This document shows positions 6,937 through 12,796 of a stretch of 21,279 nt of DNA, piece by piece. The position numbers and the translations under genes are program-made. The stretch covers positions 1 through 21,279 of the forward strand of contig CALXJS010000029.1 of the NCBI GenBank assembly GCA_944388685.1. Reading direction: 5' to 3'. The notes under the pieces were generated by a model. That model searched no databases, was not told the origin of the DNA, and saw nothing but the letters and a program-made list of their open reading frames with translations. The stretch is from an uncultured Clostridia bacterium. GTDB taxonomy: Bacteria; Bacillota_A; Clostridia; TANB77; CAG-508. Every line of letters starts with the position of its first letter. The first letter of the stretch is position 1.

Positions 6937-7890
6937 ATGAAAAGAAAAGGAAATTTATATCCTGAAATATATAAATTTGAGAATATTCTTAGTGCATTTA
7001 ATGAAGTATGCAGAAATACTAAAAATAAAAGAAAAGTAGCTAATTATAAACAATATAAATGTATTTATATTACTAGAATTTATAATACTTTAAAAAATAA
7101 AAGTTATGAGGTTGGACCTTATAATATTTTTACTATTTATGAACCCAAAGAAAGAAGGATTGTTAGTCAAAGTATTCATGATAAGATAATAAATCATTTA
7201 GTTGCAAGATATTTATTATATCCATCAATCCTTCCTTGTTTAATACCAGAAAATGTTGCCAGCAGAAAAAATAAAGGAAGCAAAGAAGGTTTAAGACTTG
7301 CACAAATGTATCATAAAAAGTGCAAAATAAAATATGACTCCTATTATATTTTAAAATGTGATATCAGTAAGTTTTTCTCTAGCCTTAACCAAGAAATTCT
7401 TAAGCAAAAACTGAAGAGAAAAATAAAAGATAAAGATGCTTTAGATATTATTTTTAAAATTATTGACAGTGAAGAAAATGGCTTAGGTATTGGAAATATG
7501 ACCAGTCAAGTTTTGGCTATTTTTTATTTAAATGATTTAGATCATTACATAAAAGAAGAACTAAAAATAAAATATTATGTTCGTTATCAAGATGATTTTC
7601 TTTTATTTCATCCTTCAAAAAGTTATTTAAAAGATTGTTTTGAAAAAATAAAGCTATTTCTATCTAAAGAAAAATTATTTTTAAATAACAAAAGTAGAAT
7701 TTATAAAAATACCAATCATTTTATTTTTTTAGGTAGAACTATATCTGGAAAATATGGAAAATATCGTAGTTTAAAAAGGAAATTGAAATATAAGAACTAT
7801 CTTTATACAACTGGTAAAATCTCTTTACCAAGTTACCTAAGTAGTTTCATTAGTTATAAATTCATTAGAAAAAAAGTAGTTATTAATTAA
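6937..7890 (+). CDS. DGR-type reverse transcriptase
   Basis: A 317-residue reverse transcriptase, the usual size for DGRs. Visible motifs in order: RRIVSQSIHDKIINHLVAR (region 1), LKCDISKFFSSLN with the first catalytic Asp (region 3), GLGIGNMTSQVLAIFYLND (region 4, with SQ as in DGR enzymes where group II intron and retroviral enzymes have SP), VRYQDDFLLF with the catalytic YxDD box (region 5), and FIFLGRTI (region 7). No maturase, thumb-X or endonuclease domain follows, unlike group II intron proteins. AAATGGAGG precedes the ATG. The enzyme should copy the TR RNA with errors at adenine, working with Avd. It converges on the TR, and its last codons are part of a hairpin. Confidence 0.93.
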   Translation: MKRKGNLYPEIYKFENILSAFNEVCRNTKNKRKVANYKQYKCIYITRIYNTLKNKSYEVGPYNIFTIYEPKERRIVSQSIHDKIINHLVARYLLYPSILPCLIPENVASRKNKGSKEGLRLAQMYHKKCKIKYDSYYILKCDISKFFSSLNQEILKQKLKRKIKDKDALDIIFKIIDSEENGLGIGNMTSQVLAIFYLNDLDHYIKEELKIKYYVRYQDDFLLFHPSKSYLKDCFEKIKLFLSKEKLFLNNKSRIYKNTNHFIFLGRTISGKYGKYRSLKRKLKYKNYLYTTGKISLPSYLSSFISYKFIRKKVVIN

Positions 7891-7897
7891 CTACTTT
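7873..7897 (-). terminator. Hairpin spanning the RT stop codon, probable end of the TR RNA
   Basis: AAAGTAGTTA at 7873-7882 and its exact complement at 7888-7897 form a 10-bp stem with a 5-base loop that contains part of the RT stop codon. On the minus strand it is followed by TTTT, making a run of seven T with the stem end. It would end the minus-strand transcript that carries TR, leaving about 160 bases of RNA after TR. On the plus strand only TTT follows. Confidence 0.55.
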
Positions 7898-8054
7898 AAA
7901 AACAGTACTAAATTATATTCCCCTTCGATTTCTCTACTAACAAATATAATTATCTATTTTTTGTTTATAACAATTTTCATTGTTATAGGACTATGGTTTG
8001 TTTCTATATTATCTCTTATATAATTTATAATTATATAACCACAGTGTATAGAAG
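7891..8054 (-). ncRNA. Spacer part of the DGR template RNA
   Basis: This gene-free stretch lies downstream of TR in the minus-strand direction and before the hairpin in the RT 3' end. In the Bordetella phage DGR the RNA after TR is required for priming by RT-Avd; by position this is the equivalent. I see no long conserved motif in it, so this is an inference from layout. Confidence 0.4.
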
Positions 8055-8201
8055 CTACGGGGCGCACAGCCATCCTGTTCGCATTCCAGTTGCCATTTGA
8101 ATTGAACAAGTTGTTGTTGCTGTTCACGTTGCCATCGTCGACAACGCCAGGCCCGAAATTCGCATTGCCAAAATTCGCATTGACTCCAGGAGACGCTAGC
8201 C
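8055..8201 (-). repeat. DGR template repeat (TR)
   Basis: A 147-bp repeat whose partner is VR at 9217-9363. Read in the minus sense it carries many AAC and AAT codons (for example AACAGCAACAACAAC) at the sites changed in VR. It has 37 adenines, of which 21 are changed in VR; none of the other 110 bases differ. It begins 19 bases after the avd stop codon. Its GC content is clearly above that of its surroundings. The last block, GATGGCTGTGCGCCCCGTAG, is identical to VR and would be the IMH* sequence; the next base beyond the repeat differs (C in TR, T in VR). It is not translated in its own right: the ORFs over it are by-products. Confidence 0.95.
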
Positions 8202-8220
8202 TCATCAACCAAGCCCACTT

Positions 8221-8580
8221 TTAATTTTTTTCATTTTGATTTTTTATTGATTTTTTCCAACCTATTGTATATTTTACTATGTCATCCAATTTTTCTCCAA
8301 ATTTCACATATCTTTTCAAATTGATAATTTGCTTGTCATAGCAAAGATTTAGTAAGAAATCCATTACTTTAATCCTAGCAACAATACTATCTAATCTTTC
8401 CATTCGATTTGCAGACTCGGAAATATTTGCTTTATAAGCCTCTTCTAAAATATCATAACTTAAGTTTCTAATTCTTGTTTTTATTTCCATATCTTTTTTA
8501 GGAAAATTCACTAAATATTTATCTATATACACAATAAATTCTCGAATAAAATTGATTACTTTAAACTTTTCTTCTTTCAT
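8221..8580 (-). CDS. avd: Avd, accessory variability determinant
   Basis: A 119-residue, all-helical basic protein. It has the bAvd features: an early NFIREFIVYIDKYLVNFPKKDMEIKTRIRN, a mid-protein LDSIVARIKVMDFLLNLCYD, and a C-terminal LDDIVKYTIGWKKSIK (GW-K-S tail). Avd forms a pentameric barrel of four-helix bundles and binds RT and the template RNA. Its ATG overlaps the end of msl2 by 20 bases, which suggests coupled translation, and TR begins 19 bases after its stop, as in the Bordetella phage arrangement. Confidence 0.85.
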   Translation of the reverse strand: MKEEKFKVINFIREFIVYIDKYLVNFPKKDMEIKTRIRNLSYDILEEAYKANISESANRMERLDSIVARIKVMDFLLNLCYDKQIINLKRYVKFGEKLDDIVKYTIGWKKSIKNQNEKN

Positions 8581-9001
8581 TGATTAATTTCTCTATTCCT
8601 TCTATTAATTGTTTATCTTCCCTATTTTCCAGTAAATATGCATATATTTTTTCTATTCTCATTTTGCTTACATTTTTCTTTTTTCCTATTTCATAAAATT
8701 CATCATATTTGTTCAAATTTTTATTATCACTTTTTTCTATAATTTCATAATTATTTCTTCTATCCAAAATAATATAATTTATCTTTTTTTCTTCTAATAC
8801 GCTTATTACTTTGTTCAATGCATTTTGTGGAAAAGAACAGGTATACATATTATGATTTAATATATTGATTTTATAATTAAATATATATGAAATAATATAA
8901 CTATCTCTCCCATAACAATAATAAAAATTCCCTACTTTTACTAACACAATATATTTGTAATGAATTTCTTTTACATTTTGTACTATATTAATAATTCCCA
9001 T
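8561..9001 (-). CDS. MutS domain I-like DGR accessory protein (second copy)
   Basis: A 146-residue protein. YIVLVKVGNFYYCYGRDSYIISYIFNYKI matches the FxxGxFYExxGxDA core of MutS domain I, followed by SFPQNALNKVISVLEEKKINYIILDRR, the counterpart of GFPxxxxxxYxxxLxxxGYxVAI. The rest is a charged helical tail with IEKIYAYLLENREDKQLIEGIEKLINE. It is the MSL type found between variable protein and avd in clostridial DGRs. The start at 9001 is preferred over 9037 because TGGAGAA lies 6 bases before it and there is no such site before the longer start. Pairwise identity with the 6497-6916 protein is low. Confidence 0.7.
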   Translation of the reverse strand: MGIINIVQNVKEIHYKYIVLVKVGNFYYCYGRDSYIISYIFNYKINILNHNMYTCSFPQNALNKVISVLEEKKINYIILDRRNNYEIIEKSDNKNLNKYDEFYEIGKKKNVSKMRIEKIYAYLLENREDKQLIEGIEKLINERRKV

Positions 9002-9021
9002 TTTTTCTCCATTTTTAAAGG

Positions 9022-9052
9022 TTCCCCAGAAGTCCAAAGGCCTTCTTGGGAA
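9022..9052. repeat. Imperfect 11-bp hairpin after the variable-protein stop
   Basis: TTCCCCAGAAG at 9022-9032 pairs with CTTCTTGGGAA at 9042-9052, with one mismatch and a 9-base loop that could close further with CC/GG. It lies between the variable-protein stop (9068) and the msl2 start. No T-run follows, so it is not a standard terminator. In the Bordetella phage DGR a hairpin just after VR is needed for target recognition; here it is 165 bases from VR, rather far. Confidence 0.5.
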
Positions 9053-9067
9053 AACTTTACTTTCTAT

Positions 9068-9847
9068 TTAATTTTCACTTGATACTAATCCATCTGGTCC
9101 ATTTAAGTATCCTGAATCTATTTGTGGGTCATTATTTTCACAATTAGTCCATATATCTCCTGCTGTACTTCCTAATCCACCTGCTTCTTCCAATGTGACA
9201 CTAGATTTTAGAGAAACTACGGGGCGCACAGCCATCCTGTACGCACTCCAGCGGCCATTAGAATCGAACAAGTAGAGGTAGCTGCTCACGCGGCCACCGC
9301 CGACAACGCCAGGCCCGAAATCCGCACGGCCAAAACCCGCATAGACTCCAGGAGACGCTAGCCAATAGCTTTTTCTATAACTATCTGTTGATGTTGTACC
9401 TGCAAACAATAAATCATATAAAGTTTTATTTTCTCCTTCTGTTCCAGCGATATTATACGAATAATAATATGCATTTCCGTCCACAGTCTCTCCCACTTTT
9501 TGTTTTCCATAATCCTTTTCATATTTATCACTCATATAGTTTTCTGGTGCATAATCTCCATCATTATACGTATAGGAATCTCCAAAATAACCTGTATAAC
9601 CATTATTTAAACGTGTACCATCCTCTAATTTATACATATAGTTTTCTTCTTCATTTACAGCAATTCCTAATGCATGATTAATATCATTGATAGTTATACT
9701 TCTTGCTTCTGTTGCGATACTTGGATTTGCATATATATTACATATTTTATTTAATGTATTTTTACAATTTATGTAACTTTCTGCTCCTTGTAAAATTAGA
9801 TATGGCGTCGTTTGTTTTCCTGTTTCACCGTTCTGCAGTCTGTTCAT
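9068..9847 (-). CDS. DGR variable protein, C-terminal part with VR
   Basis: Reads NRLQNGETGKQTTPYLILQG, then YINCKNTLNKICNIY, ARSITINDINHALGI, and a C-terminal module YWLASPGVYAGFGRADFGPG...YRMAVRPVVSLKSSV followed by about 45 further residues. This aligns end to end with the C-terminal two thirds of the pilin-like protein at 3812-5251. It lacks its own ribosome binding site at the ATG (9847) and starts in the middle of the domain, so it is the second half of a protein split by a frameshift. The varied residues lie on the presumed ligand-binding face of a C-type-lectin-like fold, in line with other DGR targets, but the fold is inferred. Confidence 0.85.
   Translation of the reverse strand: MNRLQNGETGKQTTPYLILQGAESYINCKNTLNKICNIYANPSIATEARSITINDINHALGIAVNEEENYMYKLEDGTRLNNGYTGYFGDSYTYNDGDYAPENYMSDKYEKDYGKQKVGETVDGNAYYYSYNIAGTEGENKTLYDLLFAGTTSTDSYRKSYWLASPGVYAGFGRADFGPGVVGGGRVSSYLYLFDSNGRWSAYRMAVRPVVSLKSSVTLEEAGGLGSTAGDIWTNCENNDPQIDSGYLNGPDGLVSSEN
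9217..9363 (-). repeat. DGR variable repeat (VR)
   Basis: A 147-bp repeat in the C-terminal part of the variable protein. It matches TR at 126 of 147 positions; all 21 differences are at TR adenines (to G, T or C). Changed codons include AAC to CGC, TAC and CTC, and AAT to TAT, GGT and CGT. The last 20 bases or so, GATGGCTGTGCGCCCCGTAG, are identical to TR (the initiation-of-mutagenic-homing segment). This shows that diversification has happened here. Confidence 0.95.
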
Positions 9848-10541
9848 CTTTTTTTATTGGTGATTCTGTTGTTATTAATATTTGATCTTCTGCTTCATTT
9901 AGCCCTAACACTCTCCATCTCGTATCTTCACTTACTGTATAAGATTGGTATGCACTATAATCTCCTCCACCAGTATAACCTGTTTCTTCTTCACTTAATG
10001 CTCCTGTTGTCGCACTCTCATCTGCTGGTTTATAATTTATATAGTCACCTATATGTAGATGTTTTCTCTCAGCCGTTTGCGTACACGCACTTCCTCCAAT
10101 ACAATTATCAGCTTGTGCATTTTCAAACAATTCTACCAATGTCGCACCAAAAGAAATCTTTTTATCTGCTACTGTAATACTTTCCCCCGCAAGTAATTTT
10201 TCTCTTTCTTCATCTGTTATTGTCCCATTCTCCCAAAGTCGATTAATAATATCCTCCTTTTCTTCTGCTGAATTACTTCCTGTCTGTTCATCTGCTAATT
10301 TATTTAGTTCCCATAAATCTTTTTCTTCTTTTATTGTTGCATATCTAGTTTCTTCTCTTGCATCTGTTGCTCTTGTTAAGATTCCATTTTCTCCTGTCAA
10401 TATCGCAATGGTAACACCTGCTAAAATCAATAACACAATTATTGTTATTACTAACGCAATTAATGTAATACCTTTGTTTTTTCGGGTTTGAATCTTTCCC
10501 TTTGTTTGACTTGTCTTTTTGTTTTCCTTATTTTTCATCAT
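9825..10541 (-). CDS. DGR variable protein, N-terminal part (pilin-like)
   Basis: A 238-residue reading frame. After a long Lys-rich leader (about 23 residues) it has KNKGITLIALVITIIVLLIL, a prepilin-type cleavage site and hydrophobic helix (cleavage expected after Gly24; Glu5 of the mature pilin is Ala), then ENGILTRATDAREE. The ectodomain has DEEREKLLAG and ends with DTRWRVLGLNEAEDQILITTESPIKK, where the frame is lost. The pilin-like protein at 3812-5251 continues past the matching WRVLGI without a break, so this half is truncated by the frameshift at 9849-9855. The pilin leader suggests membrane anchoring or assembly into a pseudopilus, which would put the diversified end outside the cell. 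The ATG codons at 10541 and 10538 are both possible. Confidence 0.8.
   Translation of the reverse strand: MMKNKENKKTSQTKGKIQTRKNKGITLIALVITIIVLLILAGVTIAILTGENGILTRATDAREETRYATIKEEKDLWELNKLADEQTGSNSAEEKEDIINRLWENGTITDEEREKLLAGESITVADKKISFGATLVELFENAQADNCIGGSACTQTAERKHLHIGDYINYKPADESATTGALSEEETGYTGGGDYSAYQSYTVSEDTRWRVLGLNEAEDQILITTESPIKKDEQTAER
9849..9855 (-). other. A7 homopolymer at the break in the variable protein
   Basis: Seven adenines in coding sense (ATAAAAAAAGATG). In the first frame the reading ends 24 bases later in TGA. Removing one A gives ATA AAA AAG ATG AAC, which joins WRVLGL...SPIKK to NRLQNGETGKQ in a frame that aligns with the paralogue. The required shift is +1; a -1 shift meets a stop at once. 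This could be real phase variation, transcript slippage, a recent loss, or a homopolymer sequencing error. Confidence 0.7.
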
Positions 10542-10586
10542 TTGCTTTTCACTTTCCTTTCTTTTTTTATATTTTTGTACAAAGAA

Positions 10587-10615
10587 AGTATAGCATAATG
10601 AATTTTGTTTTTCAA
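10587..10615 (-). promoter_or_regulatory. Sigma-A promoter of the variable-protein operon
   Basis: On the minus strand TTGAAA (10610-10615), a 17-base spacer, and TATACT (10587-10592), 46 bases before the ATG at 10541. It would drive VP, msl2, avd and TR in one transcript, since no terminator is seen between them. Confidence 0.65.
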
Positions 10616-10623
10616 GTTATTTT

Positions 10624-10637
10624 CCACGTTAATGTGG
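10624..10637. promoter_or_regulatory. Palindrome upstream of the variable-protein promoter
   Basis: CCACGTTAATGTGG, a 14-bp palindrome with one G-T pair, 8 bases upstream of the -35 box and in the divergent gap shared with the XRE gene. XRE regulators often bind such sites. On the plus strand it is followed by T6, so it could also be a small terminator for plus-strand RNA. Confidence 0.35.
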
Positions 10638-10741
10638 TTTTTTGGTCATGTTATTTAATTTGTATTTTTGATATTCTAATATTGATTTATACATATTTTC
10701 AAATATTTTTAAAAAAATAATCTTATCAACTGGAGGTTATA

Positions 10742-11089
10742 ATGAAAAAGGAAAAAGATAATTTACAAATTTTAATTGGTCAAAATTTAAAAACTATCAG
10801 AACTTCTTTAGGATTAACTCAAGAAGAAGTTGCCGAGTCTCTTGGTCTTGCTCCTAGATATGTATCAGATATAGAACGTAATAAAACCAAGGGTAGTTTA
10901 ACAACTTTAGTAAAATTATGTAATTTATATAAAGTAACCCCTACAATTGTTTTAAAGGATTATCTGGTTATGTCAGATACACAATTAGATGATACAATAG
11001 CTGGATTTAATAATTTGGGTGAAAATGAAAAAGATATTATTAGAAAATTAGTTCAATATATGAATCATACAAAAAAACAATCCCAATAA
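10742..11089 (+). CDS. XRE-family transcriptional regulator
   Basis: A 115-residue protein with an N-terminal Cro/C1-type helix-turn-helix: IGQNLKTIRTSLGLTQEEVAESLGLAPRYVSDIERNK (residues about 12-48), the LTQEEVA recognition pattern, then TLVKLCNLYKVTPTIVL and a short C-terminal helical tail. GGAGG lies 6 bases before the ATG. It faces away from the variable-protein operon, with 200 bases between them that hold that operon's promoter and a palindrome. It may therefore regulate the DGR target, but this is inferred from position. A short hairpin without a T-run lies at 11157-11183 beyond its end. Confidence 0.75.
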   Translation: MKKEKDNLQILIGQNLKTIRTSLGLTQEEVAESLGLAPRYVSDIERNKTKGSLTTLVKLCNLYKVTPTIVLKDYLVMSDTQLDDTIAGFNNLGENEKDIIRKLVQYMNHTKKQSQ

Positions 11090-11158
11090 CTCAAAAACTA
11101 AATACCACCAGCTTAGACTTTTACTAGTTAATGTAAAACTAAATTTGTCCTATTAGAA

Positions 11159-11482
11159 TCATTTTAATGCCTGTAAAATGATTTTAATAGCTGTTTTAAA
11201 TCCTAATTCAAATTGACTTTCAGCTTCTATACTTATTTTTTGATTTGTATACTCAATGTATTTTTCTACATTTTCTTTGGAAAATTCTTGAAATAGCTTT
11301 CTCTCCATTTTTCTTATTCTGCTCGTTACTTCCACATATTCTTTCGTTTTATTCATATGTTGTAACTCTTCCATATCATTACAATAAATTTTGTGAATAA
11401 TATTTTTTTCTTTTTTACTGTCATAAATTTTATTTATAATATCTTTTTCTAAATTTTCAAATACATATTTTTTCAAATCCAT
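11159..11482 (-). CDS. Small DUF6809-like protein
   Basis: A 107-residue, helical, charged protein with a Lys-rich N-terminus and the ending YIEYTNQKISIEAESQFELGFKTAIKIILQALK. The pattern of a helical hairpin followed by a final FxxGFxxxxxIxxxAL helix resembles DUF6809, a family of small proteins in Clostridia. The match is by pattern only and no function is known. A hairpin (AATCATTTTA and its complement, 11157-11183) covers the stop codon but lacks a T-run. Upstream of it, 11483-11654, I see nothing but the ldhA terminator. Confidence 0.45.
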   Translation of the reverse strand: MDLKKYVFENLEKDIINKIYDSKKEKNIIHKIYCNDMEELQHMNKTKEYVEVTSRIRKMERKLFQEFSKENVEKYIEYTNQKISIEAESQFELGFKTAIKIILQALK

Positions 11483-11632
11483 TTTTATCCTTTGTTTTGT
11501 ACTTTACAATCATTTATAGCATACATAAAAACCTCTTGGGGTTATTTTTTATAAAATCACACTTTTCTTATACAAAATTTATCTTACATTTTATAAATGT
11601 TCTTTTTAGCAAAATTTTTCTGTACAAAAAGT

Positions 11633-11666
11633 AATGAACTTTAAGGACTAATCCCTAAAGTTCATT
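11633..11666 (-). terminator. Terminator of the D-lactate dehydrogenase gene
   Basis: AATGAACTTTA pairs with TAAAGTTCATT, with additional GG/CC pairs beyond a small bulge and a loop of about 4-6 bases; on the minus strand ACTTTTTG follows. The stem begins in the last codons of the gene. Confidence 0.7.
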
Positions 11667-12641
11667 TTCACATGTTCCTGTTTCTATTTCATTTTTAATA
11701 TTCTCTAATGTATCACTCGCAATTTTATTTAATGCTTCTTTTGTAAAGAATGCTTGATGAGAAGTAATAAATACATTTGGCATAGAAAGCAAAATTGATA
11801 AGTTTTTATCTCTTACATAGCTATTAGACATATCTCTTAAGAAAAATTCTTCTTCATCTTCATATACATCTAATCCGACTCCACCAATCTTTCCTTCTGA
11901 TAATTTTTGAACAAGGTCATTTGTATTGATTAATTTTCCTCTACTACAGTTAATGATAATAACGCCTTTTTTCATTTTTGCAATGCTTTCTTTATTAATC
12001 ATTTTTTCTGTATCTTTTAATAATGGGCAATGTAGAGAAATAATGTCAGACTCTTTATATAGTGTATCTAAATCTACATATTCAAATCCTACTTCTTCTC
12101 TAAATTTCTCATCTTGATAAGTATCATAAGCCAGAATTCTTGTTCCAAATCCTTTCATGATATTAATAAAGGCTTTTCCAATTCTTCCTGTACCAATAAC
12201 ACCGACTGTCTTACCATGAATATCAAACCCTAATAATCCATCTAAAGAGAAATTATATTTTCTAGTTCTTTGATATGATTTATATAATTTTCTATTAATA
12301 CTTAATAATAACCCAACAGCATGTTCTGCAACTGCATATGGTGAATATTGAGGTACACGTACAATTTTTAAATTTCCTTTATCTTCTATTGCAACATTAT
12401 TGAAACCTGCACATCTTAATGCTAAAATTTTAACACCATTTTCTTCTAATATTTTTAGTGTTTTGCTATCTGCTTTATCATTTACGAAGATACATACAAC
12501 ATCAAATCCTTTTGTTAGTGGTGCTGTTTCATTATTTAACTTTGATTCAAAATACGTAATATCATATTTGTATTCTTTATTATATTTATTGAATACTTCC
12601 TTATCATAATTTTTTGTGTCAAAAAATGCTATTTTTACCAT
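11655..12641 (-). CDS. ldhA: D-lactate dehydrogenase (2-hydroxyacid dehydrogenase family)
   Basis: 328 residues, the size of E. coli LdhA (329). It reduces pyruvate to D-lactate with NADH. Visible signs: an N-terminal substrate domain (VKIAFFDTKNYD), LALRCAGFNN, Rossmann fingerprint VIGTGRIGKAF, catalytic Arg in NCSRGKLIN, Glu in GLDVYEDEEEF, and His in TSHQAFFTKEAL, the last typical of D-lactate enzymes. The start at 12641 is preferred over 12680 because AGGAGG sits 8 bases before it. It is a stand-alone fermentation gene with its own terminator and is unlikely to be linked to the DGR. Confidence 0.88.
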   Translation of the reverse strand: MVKIAFFDTKNYDKEVFNKYNKEYKYDITYFESKLNNETAPLTKGFDVVCIFVNDKADSKTLKILEENGVKILALRCAGFNNVAIEDKGNLKIVRVPQYSPYAVAEHAVGLLLSINRKLYKSYQRTRKYNFSLDGLLGFDIHGKTVGVIGTGRIGKAFINIMKGFGTRILAYDTYQDEKFREEVGFEYVDLDTLYKESDIISLHCPLLKDTEKMINKESIAKMKKGVIIINCSRGKLINTNDLVQKLSEGKIGGVGLDVYEDEEEFFLRDMSNSYVRDKNLSILLSMPNVFITSHQAFFTKEALNKIASDTLENIKNEIETGTCENEL

Positions 12642-12796
12642 TTTACATCCTCCTAAACTATAAAATTCCAACTCTTTCATTATATAACCTTTTTATGGAA
12701 ATTTCAATAGCTTTTATCGTAAAAATCCAATAATAACATAATTAGTGTTACCATCTATGGTCAATTTTTAAAACATCTTAAATTAATATTTTATTT

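Larger units (their letters stand above)
6497..10541. mobile_element. Diversity-generating retroelement, complete
   Basis: The cassette holds msl1 and RT on the plus strand, and TR, avd, msl2 and the variable-protein gene with VR on the minus strand. TR and VR are the same length (147 bp) and differ at 21 positions, all adenines in TR coding sense. The DGR is not a self-moving element in the strict sense and no transposase or integrase is seen near it. The window shows no phage genes, so it appears to be chromosomal. Confidence 0.9.

Noticed and set aside
6937..7890. Group II intron or retron origin for the reverse transcriptase
   Set aside because: No maturase or endonuclease domain, no intron RNA ends, no msr/msd-like structure. 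SQ in region 4 and the TR/VR pair are DGR features.
7954..8218. Two minus-strand ORFs over the template repeat, one reading LASPGVNANFGNANF
   Set aside because: They are the template itself read as protein. Neither has a convincing ribosome binding site, and the sequence downstream of TR has no homology to the paralogous proteins.
8221..9001. Phage or prophage region around the DGR
   Set aside because: Many DGRs lie in phages, but no integrase, capsid, tail or lysis gene is in the window. Flanks are housekeeping genes.
9849..9855. Programmed -1 frameshift at the A7 run, dnaX-like
   Set aside because: A -1 shift meets a stop codon (AGA TGA) at once. Only a +1 shift or loss of one A restores the frame.
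9388..10177. Plus-strand ORFs opposite the variable-protein gene
   Set aside because: They are rich in Leu, His, Tyr and Phe, have no ribosome binding sites and mirror the minus-strand coding sequence.
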